This document shows, one piece after another, positions 16,966 to 25,615 of a stretch of 64,000 bases of DNA. A model generated the notes under the pieces. It searched no databases, was not told the origin of the DNA, and was given only the letters and a program-made list of their open reading frames with translations. Position 1 is the first letter of the stretch. Every line of letters begins with the position of its first letter. The stretch comes from Clostridia bacterium (GTDB taxonomy: Bacteria; Bacillota; Clostridia; Oscillospirales; Acutalibacteraceae): positions 62,001 through 126,000 of the forward strand of contig JAFRUO010000025.1 of assembly GCA_017438845.1 (NCBI GenBank), in the 5' to 3' direction. The position numbers were made by a program, and so were the translations under genes.

Positions 16966-18519
16966 GTGAAATCATTATCTGTAGAAATCAATAATATTAA
17001 GGGCATCAATAAATTAAAAATAGATATGCCGCTCGAACCAGATGTATATGCAATTACTGGATTAAACGGTATTGGCAAAAGCACTTTGTTATCAAGTATT
17101 GCATGTCGCCTAGTAAGACCGATTAATTTTAATTTTTTGAATAATCAGGATTATAACGATGCCTCAAAAATAGTGTTTTCTAATGATGGAATATGCGAAA
17201 CATGGACTCCGAACAAAGGGAAGTGGAATAAGGATTCACAAGAAAACGAAATTACACTTAGGGGCTTTCAAGAAGGAAGCATTACTAAAGGAACTCGTTT
17301 TTTACACGCTTTTGATTATAGATTTTACAAAAAGCTATTAAATATTAATCCAACTTATCTAAGACCCGCTGATGATTTTGTAAGTTCAAATCTAGGCAAA
17401 ATACTTTATAATGATGAAAACCACTATAATAATTTGTTTAGAGTTGATCGTGCGACGGCGGAAAAGTATTATCGATATAAAGGAGTTATTTATTATGAAA
17501 AAGTAAATGAAACTTTCATTAGTCAATTTGATTTAAGCACAGGGGAACTAATGCTTATAAATCTGTTACATCTAATAAACAACCTCTTAGTGAGAACAAA
17601 TAATAGAGAACACCTCAACTTGATTTTGATTGATGAAGTTGAACTAGCACTTCATCCATCTGCTATTAGACGACTCGTTCCATTTGTTAAAAGCATTGCA
17701 AAAAGATACAATGTTGCTGTGTATTTTGCAACTCATTCAATGGAAATAATATATGCCTTACCCGTTGAAAATCTAATATATTTGCAATACAGCGGAGAAA
17801 AAACTATTGAGTGTATTACTCCGTGTTATCCATCTTATATATGTAGAGATATTTATATGCATACTGGTTATGATATAGTAATTCTGGTAGAAGATGATTT
17901 GGCAAGCAATATAATTGAAAGCTATATAAAAAAGAGCCATTTTGATATAAACAAGCGCATACAAGTTCTGCCAGTGGGAGGATACCAAAACACTTTATCA
18001 TTACATCAAAACCTATTAGCTGAAAAAATTCTTAACGACAAATCACATATTATTAGTATTTTGGATGGCGATGTAGAAGAAACTGTAAATAACATTAAAA
18101 CTAATGATGGACAATGGCAGTTAATAAACAAGAATGATATTTTGTTCTTACCAATACAAAGCATAGAAAAGTATTTGAAGATGAAGTTATTTGATAATAA
18201 AGACTATGCGTTTATGAGAGATTTCAGAGATCGCTTTTTTAAGTTTGAAGACGAAATTGACTGGTATAAACATGAATACTTGAGCAATATTAACTCTAAG
18301 AAAGAACAGGATATATCTATGGGCAAATCTACACTTGACGAAAAGGCGTATTTTGCTAACGGAAAAAACCTGTTTGGTATTCTTACGGAAAAAGCAATTA
18401 GCGAATATAAATACACTAAAACTTCCTTTAGATATGGCGTTTGTGAGTATTTAATTGAAAATGAAGATTTCTCAATTTTTGAAAAATCATTAAAAGAAGT
18501 ATTATGCCCTTTACTATAA
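16966..18519 (+). CDS. OLD-like ATPase with TOPRIM-type nuclease domain
   Basis: About 517 aa from GTG 16966 (AAGGGG upstream); an earlier in-frame TTG at 16933 lacks a good RBS. P-loop GLNGIGKST, ABC-type signature FDLSTGELMLINLL, Walker B LILIDEVELALHP and H-loop ATHSMEI show an SMC/ABC-like ATPase. The C-terminal third has VILVEDDLAS followed by ISILDGDVEE, the E ... DxD pattern of a TOPRIM domain, as in OLD-family proteins. Such proteins restrict phage alone or with a helicase (GajA/GajB in Gabija), but no UvrD-like partner is adjacent, so this is a solitary OLD-like gene. It lies alone, converging with the integrase gene. Confidence 0.8.
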   Translation: MKSLSVEINNIKGINKLKIDMPLEPDVYAITGLNGIGKSTLLSSIACRLVRPINFNFLNNQDYNDASKIVFSNDGICETWTPNKGKWNKDSQENEITLRGFQEGSITKGTRFLHAFDYRFYKKLLNINPTYLRPADDFVSSNLGKILYNDENHYNNLFRVDRATAEKYYRYKGVIYYEKVNETFISQFDLSTGELMLINLLHLINNLLVRTNNREHLNLILIDEVELALHPSAIRRLVPFVKSIAKRYNVAVYFATHSMEIIYALPVENLIYLQYSGEKTIECITPCYPSYICRDIYMHTGYDIVILVEDDLASNIIESYIKKSHFDINKRIQVLPVGGYQNTLSLHQNLLAEKILNDKSHIISILDGDVEETVNNIKTNDGQWQLINKNDILFLPIQSIEKYLKMKLFDNKDYAFMRDFRDRFFKFEDEIDWYKHEYLSNINSKKEQDISMGKSTLDEKAYFANGKNLFGILTEKAISEYKYTKTSFRYGVCEYLIENEDFSIFEKSLKEVLCPLL

Positions 18520-18525
18520 ACAATA

Positions 18526-18549
18526 AACCCCTTATGAATTTAAGGGGTT
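18526..18549. terminator. Bidirectional terminator between OLD-like and integrase genes
   Basis: AACCCCTTA/TAAGGGGTT stem located between the two convergent stop codons. Confidence 0.75.
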
Positions 18550-18556
18550 CATTCTA

Positions 18557-19720
18557 TTATGCCATTTTGCTTTGACTCTCTTTTTCATTAGTATATTCTT
18601 CAAGTCGTCTTCTGTTTTGCTCAAAGACTTCATCTACCATATGCGTATAGATTTTGGAAGTTACTGAAATATCACTATGTCCCATTAGTTCCTTTGCCAC
18701 ATTCAGCGGAACGCCTGCCGCCTGACAGTGGGTGCAAAAAGTGTGGCGAAGCAGATATGGCTCAAGGTCTGGTGCAAGTGTGCTTTTGGTTATTTGGTTT
18801 CTGTAAACCGTTGCACCGTTAGCAATATCCATCTGGTGGTAGAAACTGTGCCATGCGTGGTAGAAGGCGTTTGTATCCATCGGCAGTTCATGGTTCTTGT
18901 ACCTCACGAATACCCACTCGGTATTCTGCCCTTTGAGCTTGTGTTCAAGAAGCGCCGTTTTAAGTTGCGGTGGTATCGGCAGAAGCCTGCCTTCTCCGGC
19001 TTTTGTTTTTGACTTGGTTACTGTCAGCACATCTTTTTCAAAGTCTATGTCAGCCCATTTTAGATTGCGTATTTCTATCGGTCTGAGTCCACAGTAGAGC
19101 ATTGTAAGGAACGCCGCACCTGCATAATGCTTCTTCGCCGTTTCTATTATTAATGTTCTCTCCTCGTCTGTTATCGGTCTGCGAGTACCCTGAGTGACTT
19201 CGGGCAGTACAACATCCTCGGCAGGATTGTCAGGGATTAATTTTTGCTTTATCGCCCTTTTTAGTATTCGCTGTAGCGTCATTCTTAACTTTGATACATA
19301 TGGCTTGCTGTATCCCTTGTATGAGTTTATGAATCGTTGGCAGTCATCTTCGTGAATATCACACAGGCGGTAACTTTCGAAATATGGAATAATGTGAGTG
19401 TATACATAACCTTTGTAGTCGCTTTTGGTTTTTTCGCTGACATCGGCATTTTTTATGTTTAGCTCATACCAGTTGTCAGCGAACTCTTTGAACGGCATAT
19501 CGGATGATACTACCTTGTGTTTGTTCTTTTCCTGCTCCTGATAGTAGTCCTTTATCAGACTTTCCAACACCTTGCGACAGTCTTTTTCACTTTTCTTAGA
19601 GTGAGCAGTCAGTACATCGTATTCACCGTTAGCATTTTTGATTCGCTTGGTCATACGCCAACACTTAAAATTACCGTCTTTATCGTAGAGTCCGTACTTG
19701 ATTCTTTTTGTTTCTGCCAT
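18557..19720 (-). CDS. Tyrosine recombinase (integrase) of the mobilisable element
   Basis: 387 aa from ATG 19720, with AGGAAG eight bases upstream (a GTG at 19729 lies on the RBS). N-terminal AP2/arm-binding-like domain (KYGLYDKDGNFKCWRM), SAM-like core-binding domain (FKEFADNWYELNIKNADVSE), then the catalytic domain: Arg in CGLRPIEIRNLKW, Lys in TKSKTKAGEGR, YLLRHTFCTH with Tyr in place of the first His of HxxR (a common clostridial variant), LMGHSD and the nucleophile Tyr in SKIYTHM. It should insert the element at the 3' end of the tRNA-Gln gene. Confidence 0.93.
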   Translation of the reverse strand: MAETKRIKYGLYDKDGNFKCWRMTKRIKNANGEYDVLTAHSKKSEKDCRKVLESLIKDYYQEQEKNKHKVVSSDMPFKEFADNWYELNIKNADVSEKTKSDYKGYVYTHIIPYFESYRLCDIHEDDCQRFINSYKGYSKPYVSKLRMTLQRILKRAIKQKLIPDNPAEDVVLPEVTQGTRRPITDEERTLIIETAKKHYAGAAFLTMLYCGLRPIEIRNLKWADIDFEKDVLTVTKSKTKAGEGRLLPIPPQLKTALLEHKLKGQNTEWVFVRYKNHELPMDTNAFYHAWHSFYHQMDIANGATVYRNQITKSTLAPDLEPYLLRHTFCTHCQAAGVPLNVAKELMGHSDISVTSKIYTHMVDEVFEQNRRRLEEYTNEKESQSKMA

Positions 19721-19729
19721 TGTAATCAC

Positions 19730-19941
19730 TTCCTTTCAGCAACACACAATACCACAAAGAGATTTGAGTATCCAGACTTATTTGTTATATATTACAATTG
19801 ATTTTTCAATAAAATCTGCTATACTATAAATATAAAAAGCTCGTATACATAGTAACCATATTACTCTCAAATCTATCTTTCACCATTTCGAAAGAGTTAA
19901 AAAACAAATCGAAACTAGAATTCAAATTTAGAGGTGAGGAT
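19730..19941. other. Intergenic upstream of integrase
   Basis: AT-rich; expected to hold the integrase promoter. No gene seen. Confidence 0.3.
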
Positions 19942-20004
19942 ATGTTAAAAATAATTTTATTTATTCTTTCAGCGGCAGATACCAGCGTATGTGAGATGTA
20001 TTGA
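19942..20004 (+). CDS. Possible 20-aa peptide
   Basis: ATG follows a GAGGTGAGGA ribosome binding site and encodes MLKIILFILSAADTSVCEMY, hydrophobic at the start. It overlaps the 5' arm of the inverted repeat at 19982. It could be a leader peptide or chance. Confidence 0.25.
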   Translation: MLKIILFILSAADTSVCEMY

Positions 20005-20077
20005 AAGTTATTTGAAGTAGGTTACTAAGTTTAAGAGATAATACGCTGGGAGGGTTCGACTCCCTCCAATCTCACCA
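19982..20077 (+). other. tRNA/tmRNA 3'-end-like structure
   Basis: CCAGCGTAT (19982) pairs with ATACGCTGG (20041), and is followed at once by a T-arm-like GAGGG TTCGACT CCCTC and a 3' strand CAATCTCACCA. GTGAGAT near 19991 also pairs with ATCTCAC near 20069. No credible anticodon arm or D-arm is present, so it is not a normal tRNA. It may be an old integration scar in a tRNA or ssrA end, or a tRNA-mimicking RNA. Confidence 0.35.
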
Positions 20078-20081
20078 CAAA

Positions 20082-20108
20082 GCCGAAGGTTCGCCTTCGG
20101 CGACTTTT
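20082..20108. terminator. Terminator of the mobilisation operon
   Basis: GCCGAAGG TTCG CCTTCGGC hairpin beside the stop codon of the 68-aa HTH gene, with T-rich sequence on the plus side. Confidence 0.7.
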
Positions 20109-20313
20109 ATTTATACACATATTCAAGTATATCGTTGAGGTAGAATTTTCGCATTCCTTCCACCATTGCAACGGGCAAATGGGTTGTGATTTTACGCGCG
20201 GTTTCTCTGCTCACGCCTAGCACTTTGCCCACTTCGGTTACATTCAAAAAGAAACCGTATTTCTTAGCGATGGCGTCCGCCATCTTTTCAATTTCAGATT
20301 TATTCTTTCGCAT
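20107..20313 (-). CDS. Small helix-turn-helix protein (excisionase/regulator type)
   Basis: 68 aa. VTEVGKVLGVSRETARKITT is a clear helix-turn-helix and FYLNDILEYVYK a short wing-like tail. Size and position next to integrase and relaxase suit an excisionase or regulator. It is the last gene of the mobC-relaxase unit, 10 nt after the relaxase. Confidence 0.7.
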   Translation of the reverse strand: MRKNKSEIEKMADAIAKKYGFFLNVTEVGKVLGVSRETARKITTHLPVAMVEGMRKFYLNDILEYVYK

Positions 20314-20323
20314 GGTTCTCTCC

Positions 20324-21313
20324 TTACCAAATTAAACCCTGTTCCTGTTCCTGCTCATACGGCATATTGTAGGATATCTTTCTGTTGAGTTCGGACTTTG
20401 TAACCTTGTAGCCGTGCGCTCGCATTTTCAAAACTAATACATCCAGCACCTTGTCGTCAACTTCGTAGTAATCGTAATTATCAAAGTCGGGTTCCGGCGT
20501 CGGCAGCGCTGCCAGCGTATCGAAAATTAAGGTATCCAGTCCCGTTGTGCAGTCGCCTGACTTCGGCGTTTCATAAGTTTCATTCGTTTCCGCAAGCTGC
20601 GATTCACAACCGCCAAGCCAGAAATATGTTTGCAGATTTTCTTTCAGCAATCGTTCATCAAATAACTTTGCATCTCTGACTCTGTGACCGTTCGCGTCGG
20701 TGTAGGTCATATATTTGTAGTCGGGATTGTACTTTACATCGATTCCGTGTAGTCTCATTTTTTGAATAAAGTCGGACATAGAATACGACTCTTTCATCAT
20801 CCGCAGTGCCATCATTTTGATTTCAAATTTCCAGCGGGGTTCTCTGTTTCTGTCAGTCTTTGCCTCGGTAGTTTTGAAACCGCTTTTCTCACAAAGCTCA
20901 TTGCTGTAATTCTTGATGGCAATCAAATCCTGCGGCGCCACATTCATTTTCTTTCCGTCAAGCATATTGACGGAATTGATAACGAAATGATTGTGCGTAT
21001 GATGCCGGTCTATGTGTGTTGCAACTAATACTTGGTATCCCGGGAAGCAATGCTCCGCCATCTGCAAACCGATTTCGTGCGCCTTTTCCGGCGTGATTTC
21101 ATCGTCCACAGCAAAGGACTGCATCATGTGATAATGTGTTCTGCCGCCGAGCTTGTTGTACTTGAGCTTCGTCATTTCAAATTCATCAATGACGCTCTCG
21201 GGCATACAGTTTACACCGCTGATTAACTTGTCCTCGGTTTTCTCTTTCTGCGTGACATAGTTTACGATAATGCCTACTGATATTTTTCCAGAAGTGAGTT
21301 TAATAATCGCCAT
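20324..21313 (-). CDS. MOBP-type relaxase (mobilisation nuclease)
   Basis: 329 aa. N-terminal relaxase domain with Tyr19 (NYVTQKEKTE) as likely nucleophile and motif III H100-x-D-xx-H-x-H-N-H109 (THIDRHHTHNHF). It nicks oriT and pilots the strand in conjugal transfer supplied by another element. Somewhat short, with no long C-terminal primase or coupling region, fitting a mobilisable rather than self-transferable element. Its start overlaps the mobC 3' end by 40 nt. Confidence 0.92.
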   Translation of the reverse strand: MAIIKLTSGKISVGIIVNYVTQKEKTEDKLISGVNCMPESVIDEFEMTKLKYNKLGGRTHYHMMQSFAVDDEITPEKAHEIGLQMAEHCFPGYQVLVATHIDRHHTHNHFVINSVNMLDGKKMNVAPQDLIAIKNYSNELCEKSGFKTTEAKTDRNREPRWKFEIKMMALRMMKESYSMSDFIQKMRLHGIDVKYNPDYKYMTYTDANGHRVRDAKLFDERLLKENLQTYFWLGGCESQLAETNETYETPKSGDCTTGLDTLIFDTLAALPTPEPDFDNYDYYEVDDKVLDVLVLKMRAHGYKVTKSELNRKISYNMPYEQEQEQGLIW

Positions 21314-21582
21314 ATCTTTGCTACCTCTTTTCGGGTATCACTCAAATCAACACACTCAATCTTACCCATATTCGCAAGGCGTGTTAACTGATTCAGATTG
21401 TTACCGATTGCATTCAGTTCTTCATCAATACCCGTCAGACCGGGCATAACATAAATGTCCTTACCGAGCGCTGCGTCACGAAGATACGGCGCCAACGAAT
21501 CATACTTTATATATGCCTTATCTTCAATCATCTGCCGTTCTTTTTTCGTCACTCTGAAATTCAAAACGATATCTCTGTTCAT
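21274..21582 (-). CDS. mobC: MobC-like relaxosome accessory protein
   Basis: 102 aa. A ribbon-helix-helix start (VLNFRVTKKERQMIEDKAYI) and the MobC signature LNAIGNNLNQLTRLANMGKI. It helps the relaxase bind and open oriT. Located between the oriT-like repeats and the relaxase, as usual. Confidence 0.9.
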   Translation of the reverse strand: MNRDIVLNFRVTKKERQMIEDKAYIKYDSLAPYLRDAALGKDIYVMPGLTGIDEELNAIGNNLNQLTRLANMGKIECVDLSDTRKEVAKIWRLLNSLLEKYQ

Positions 21583-21599
21583 ATATAATTACCTACCTT

Positions 21600-21830
21600 A
21601 TTTACAGCGAAAGATACTTGTACTTTCGCTGAGAGGAAAAACATTCGGAGTGATTATTAACACAATGCAAAGCGTTGTGTTTCAATCACGTAGTGCGTTT
21701 TGACGAAAGCGGGGTTTGGGGCGCCAGCCCCATTGGCTTTGTATCGCCGCCTCGGGCGAGCGATATACAAAGCCGAAACTCGCCTATATTCAAAGCATCT
21801 GTAAACAGCTGCTTTGAAATCTGAAGGCTT
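21600..21830. other. Candidate origin of transfer (oriT)
   Basis: Directly upstream of mobC lie three inverted repeats: GCGAAAG/CTTTCGC (21607-21629), AACACAA/TTGTGTT (21659-21681) and GGCTTTGTATCGC with GCGATATACAAAGCC (21735-21774). Between the second and third is TAGTGCGTTTTGACG, loosely like IncQ-type nick regions. Position and repeats support oriT; the nick site is a guess. Confidence 0.5.
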
Positions 21831-21933
21831 TTTTATTGTTTATGAAAAAGGAGTTAACAACCCCTGGTTAAATTTTTTTATTCTTAAGGGGAAGATTATG
21901 ATGTTCCTTCGCTTCTGCCGACAGCTGCTTTTT

Positions 21934-22170
21934 TCACTCTGCAGACAGTTCGGGATTGATTCGGAAGGTCAAGCGGTTTTTATTGATTTCAAATTCAATC
22001 ATATCTGTATCCGCGTCAACGGATATTTTGCATTGCTCCGGGTAATCAACAGCGAGCTGACGCAGCTGCTTTTTCAGTTTGGTGTTGTATGTTCTGCCGT
22101 ACATAATATTGTCCTGCTCGTTGAAATATATTTCTGTAACTCTGTCCTTCTTTTTCAATTCATTTCTCAT
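21934..22170 (-). CDS. Small conserved-looking protein of the mobilisation region, function unknown
   Basis: 78 aa, RBS GAGGTGAG before ATG 22170. Charged, with an alternating beta-type C-terminal half (CKISVDADTDMIEFEINKNR). It looks like a small protein commonly found beside relaxases in clostridial elements, but I know no function. Separated from mobC by the oriT-like region. Confidence 0.6.
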   Translation of the reverse strand: MRNELKKKDRVTEIYFNEQDNIMYGRTYNTKLKKQLRQLAVDYPEQCKISVDADTDMIEFEINKNRLTFRINPELSAE

Positions 22171-22285
22171 AATCTCACCTCGTCATTCACAATATTTCAA
22201 CGGACCTTCTGCCATCATAATTATATCATTCGGAAAAATATTTTGTAAAGATAGTAGAGCATCACAGTACAAATTATAGGACATA

Positions 22286-22322
22286 AAAAGCAGCCTTCAG
22301 ATTAACCGAAGGCTGCTTTTTA
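22286..22322 (-). terminator. Terminator of the FHA/kinase operon
   Basis: AAAAGCAGCCTTC and GAAGGCTGCTTTTT around ATTAACC-type loop. Stem and loop closely match the hairpin at 24574. Confidence 0.8.
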
Positions 22323-22338
22323 TTATTGTTCTTATTCA

Positions 22339-22857
22339 TTATGCCTGTGATTTAACAACCAATTCTGCAGAACCTGCTTGTATTTTGTCACCAACACTTA
22401 TTTTTCGTTTCTCGGTTGTAACTCTTTCATCATTCAAGAATGTACCATTTGTACTTTGAGAATCTTTAAGAAATAAACCATCATCTAATTTTTCAATTAT
22501 GAAATGATTTCGAGAGATAGTTTTATCGTTTAGAAAAACATCAGTATTCCTGTCTCTTCCAAAAGTTAATTTTTTTGAATCCAAGGGGATAATATTTTCA
22601 CTTTTTATAGACCGCATATATTTACTTTCAATTGGACAATTATTAGAGATAATATACATATACTTTGAATCATTCGAATCAAAAATCACATTCGCTTTTT
22701 TGATTTCATTTGTGTTTTTCACTTTATAAATGCGTCTTTTCTTGTGTCTATAGAAATGTGATTTATTTTTATTTTTAATCTTTGCATAGTGTATTATTGA
22801 CAATAATAGGGCTAGAATTTCAGATGACAGAATGGATATATAGAAAAACATACTCAT
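22339..22857 (-). CDS. Membrane-anchored FHA-domain protein
   Basis: 172 aa. N-terminal hydrophobic anchor (~4-24), a basic linker, then a C-terminal FHA domain with the phospho-Thr pocket residues in FGRDRNTDV, SRNHF and STNGTFLND. Its start overlaps the stop of the kinase gene by one base, so the two are co-translated. FHA domains bind phosphothreonine, so it is probably a substrate or reader for the upstream kinase. Confidence 0.88.
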   Translation of the reverse strand: MSMFFYISILSSEILALLLSIIHYAKIKNKNKSHFYRHKKRRIYKVKNTNEIKKANVIFDSNDSKYMYIISNNCPIESKYMRSIKSENIIPLDSKKLTFGRDRNTDVFLNDKTISRNHFIIEKLDDGLFLKDSQSTNGTFLNDERVTTEKRKISVGDKIQAGSAELVVKSQA

Positions 22858-24419
22858 TATAATTCCTCCCAGATTTGAATTAGTGTTCCTGACACAAGAG
22901 TAAATGCGCCCAATATAATTGTGTATACAAATGTACTTGATGTAGTAACATTAACTTTAATCATCCCCAAATCGTTTGCCGTCAGCAGTCCAAAAAACAC
23001 CGTAGAGAATATTAGTACTGTTATCATTGCAAATAATGCAATCGAGCCAATGCTTTTGTTCTTAATCCACAATCTTTCCGCCACAATTTCTCTTATTGAG
23101 ACTACAGATAGAGCTAAGTTTACATTTAACAATTCTGGTGGTATTTTACTATAATCTAACAATTCTAAATTGCTAACTTGCAAATACATCCTTGAGAATA
23201 AAAAATATATAAATAAAGGTATTAGAGAAATTAAATATGTAAATAGAAACCAGTTTATCATTCTATAAGCTATTCTATATAAAAAGGATCTGTCTTTGTC
23301 ATTTCCATCTGCATTATTATTGCAATTATCTTGTTCGAATGGCTTTAAGTAAATGCTTTTCCTCGAAGTGGGTATGGCAGTTGATAGATTACCTAATGTA
23401 GATAAACTATCTATACCTAAAATTACGGTCCTTTCATAACTGTTAATTGTAGTATATTCTTTCCAATTAATCCTTTTTAGCTTTAAATTGCCTATATTAT
23501 TATATGCATTTTCTAAGTCTTTTCTCATTTTTTCTGCATCAGCATATCTATCTTTTTTATCATATGCACATGCCTTTAAAATAATTTTGGAAAAACTATC
23601 ACTAGCATTTTTAGGAGAAGGTAAAAACTGATAATTTGATTTAATTCGTTTTTCAATAGCCTCTTTGTAATCAATATCTTTACATTCAAATGGCAATCGA
23701 TTTTCATTCATTAATCTATATAAAACCATTCCAAGAGAATACAAATCAGAAGAAAAGTCGTATTTTCTTTTATTGTATTCTTCGGGAGGCATATATGCTA
23801 ATGTGCCTTTAATACCTGTCTCACCTTCTATAGTATTTATTTCTTCTGCTAATCCAAAATCGCCAAGTTTAAAATCTTTTTCTTTTGATACTAGAATATT
23901 TTCTATTTTTATATCTCTGTGTACTATTTGTTTTGCGTGACAATATGTTAGAGCTTTGCAAATGTCAATTCCTAGTTTTATTATTTCTTTTTCTGTTAAC
24001 TTATTAAATTTAAAATACTCTTTAATAGGTTGCAATAATTCCATTTGGATTAAAACTGAAGAAAGATCATCAGTATCATACAAAATACAATCGTATGTTT
24101 TTACAATATTATAACAAGCGTTTAGATTATAATTCTGAACTGCTTTCTCCATAATACTATTAATTGAACTTTTATAGTGTTTGTAAGACTTTTTTATCTC
24201 GATGATTTTTACTGCTCTAACTTCATCGTTTTCTTTATTCTTAATTGAGTAAACTCTTGAAGTAGACCCTTCACCTATTAATCGTTCAAAGTACCAAGAA
24301 TCGTTTATTGGTTCATATTTTCGAACTGAATAAAGTTCATCTTGTCTATTACAATGAGGGCACTTTTTATACTTATCTCTATCGTAAAAATGCCCATTAT
24401 TACACCTTGTCAAATTCAT
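22857..24419 (-). CDS. Membrane Ser/Thr protein kinase with N-terminal zinc ribbon
   Basis: 520 aa. A zinc ribbon (CNNGHFYDRDKYKKCPHC) precedes a Hanks-type kinase: P-loop GEGSTSRV, Lys71 in VKIIEIKK, HRD at 167-169 (HRDIKIENIL), DFG at 187-189 and a PPE motif near 211. All catalytic residues are present, so it should be active. About three transmembrane segments fill the C-terminal ~130 residues, and there is no PASTA sensor, so it is not the housekeeping PrkC type. Cargo of element 2, paired with the FHA protein. Kinases of this sort in islands include the anti-phage Stk2; a defence role here is inference. Confidence 0.88.
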   Translation of the reverse strand: MNLTRCNNGHFYDRDKYKKCPHCNRQDELYSVRKYEPINDSWYFERLIGEGSTSRVYSIKNKENDEVRAVKIIEIKKSYKHYKSSINSIMEKAVQNYNLNACYNIVKTYDCILYDTDDLSSVLIQMELLQPIKEYFKFNKLTEKEIIKLGIDICKALTYCHAKQIVHRDIKIENILVSKEKDFKLGDFGLAEEINTIEGETGIKGTLAYMPPEEYNKRKYDFSSDLYSLGMVLYRLMNENRLPFECKDIDYKEAIEKRIKSNYQFLPSPKNASDSFSKIILKACAYDKKDRYADAEKMRKDLENAYNNIGNLKLKRINWKEYTTINSYERTVILGIDSLSTLGNLSTAIPTSRKSIYLKPFEQDNCNNNADGNDKDRSFLYRIAYRMINWFLFTYLISLIPLFIYFLFSRMYLQVSNLELLDYSKIPPELLNVNLALSVVSIREIVAERLWIKNKSIGSIALFAMITVLIFSTVFFGLLTANDLGMIKVNVTTSSTFVYTIILGAFTLVSGTLIQIWEEL

Positions 24420-24483
24420 AATAGTCCTCTTTTACTAAAACATTAATAATATAGTACTCGTTTTTATAAAAGATTTCCATTAT

Positions 24484-24569
24484 AATGCAAAAAGGTACAA
24501 AAAAACGACAAAAAAAGACATAATTAATTGAAAATTATGGGTTGACAAATGAAAATTACTTGTTCTCAG
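24484..24569 (+). repeat. Inverted repeat A (left flank of acetyltransferase cassette)
   Basis: About 86 nt, roughly 80% identical to the reverse complement of 27449-27534. Shared blocks include TACAAAAAAACGACAAAAAA and TTGACAAAT...TTGTTCTCAG. Confidence 0.75.
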
Positions 24570-24573
24570 CCAT

Positions 24574-24614
24574 GTCACCAACAGCCTTCAGTTAATCCGA
24601 AGGCTGTTGGTGAC
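24574..24614 (-). terminator. Terminator of the acetyltransferase operon
   Basis: GTCACCAACAGCCTTC and its 16-base complement around a 9-nt loop, just beyond the third GNAT stop. Confidence 0.75.
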
Positions 24615-24618
24615 AGAT

Positions 24619-25083
24619 TCATTTTTCGTAAAAAACTAATGTCAGTTTATCATTAATCTTTTCTGTTTTACTGGTTTTACGATAGCCCATTTTTTCAAAC
24701 AAATAGCAGTTTGCCTGCTCGGTGATAATTGTATCCAGACTCCAATTATCAGCGCCGTGTATTTCTTCAACTACTCTTATTGCCGCCTGTGCATAGCCTT
24801 TGTTTCTGTATTTAGGTAATATGCCAATAGGAGATATTCGTTTCTTACTGTCATCCTTTTTATCTACAATGCGAATGAAACCGACTATTTCATTATCTGC
24901 CATAATAAAATAATAATGAGTGAACGGCTGCTCAAATCTTTGTCGGATTCTTTCGCAGGATTCAGCTGCAGGATTTGTTTCATAGTCCTGATACTTTTCG
25001 AGCAATTCAGCAAATGATTCAACTTGCATCTGCCAAATAGTATTTATATCGCTTTCTATCGCAGATATTAATTCTATGTTCAT
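24619..25083 (-). CDS. GNAT acetyltransferase 3
   Basis: About 154 aa from ATG 25083 (RBS GAGGAATA), one base after the preceding stop. Core fold motifs: NEIVGFIRIVDK and an acetyl-CoA loop ISPIGILPKYRNKGYAQAAI (R/Q-x-x-G-x-A type), ending FEKMGYRKT. Substrate unknown; small-molecule or drug acetylation is plausible for a mobile cassette. Confidence 0.85.
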   Translation of the reverse strand: MNIELISAIESDINTIWQMQVESFAELLEKYQDYETNPAAESCERIRQRFEQPFTHYYFIMADNEIVGFIRIVDKKDDSKKRISPIGILPKYRNKGYAQAAIRVVEEIHGADNWSLDTIITEQANCYLFEKMGYRKTSKTEKINDKLTLVFYEK

Positions 25084-25084
25084 A

Positions 25085-25615
25085 TTATTCCTCAATTTCC
25101 ATTGCGTAGAACTTTGCCTTAAAGGATTCACTACCGTCAATTTTCGTTATTGTTCCGTCATGATGAAATGTCATTCCAAGTTTTTCCATCACCAGCCCTG
25201 AACGTGGATTATCAACAGCGTGTTCTGAACAAATCTTATTAACTCCAAGTTCTTTATGAGCGAAGTCAACGATTGCTTTCATCGCTTCTGTGCAGTATCC
25301 CTTGTGCCAAAAATCATAGTGGAGATTATAACCGATTCCCCAATAACCTTCCATTTCATTGTTAGGTCCAATACCGCCGGAGCCGATTAATTTGTTTCCG
25401 TCTTTCAAAACAAATGCCCAGTTCCATTCATTTTCCTCAGTCAATGTGCCTTTGATAAAATCAATCGTTTGGCTTATATCGGTTGCACAAGGATAGGACA
25501 TATATTTTGCAACACGCGGGTCACTGTTCCATTCAAACATCGCTTCTGCGTCGCTGAGTTCAATCGGTCTTAATATTAAGCGTTCTGTTTCAATAATGGG
25601 TTCTTTATGTTTCAT
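25085..25615 (-). CDS. GNAT acetyltransferase 2, RimJ/RimL-like
   Basis: 176 aa. Typical start IIETERLILRPIELSDAEAM, a central WGIGYNLHYDFWHKGYCTEA with the CoA loop, and VMEKLGMTF. RimJ/RimL-type enzymes acetylate protein N-termini, and relatives acetylate small molecules. Start overlaps the stop of GNAT 1 as ATGA. Confidence 0.88.
   Translation of the reverse strand: MKHKEPIIETERLILRPIELSDAEAMFEWNSDPRVAKYMSYPCATDISQTIDFIKGTLTEENEWNWAFVLKDGNKLIGSGGIGPNNEMEGYWGIGYNLHYDFWHKGYCTEAMKAIVDFAHKELGVNKICSEHAVDNPRSGLVMEKLGMTFHHDGTITKIDGSESFKAKFYAMEIEE

Noticed and set aside
16966-18519. Gabija system
   Set aside because: The protein is OLD-like, but no UvrD-type GajB gene lies next to it.
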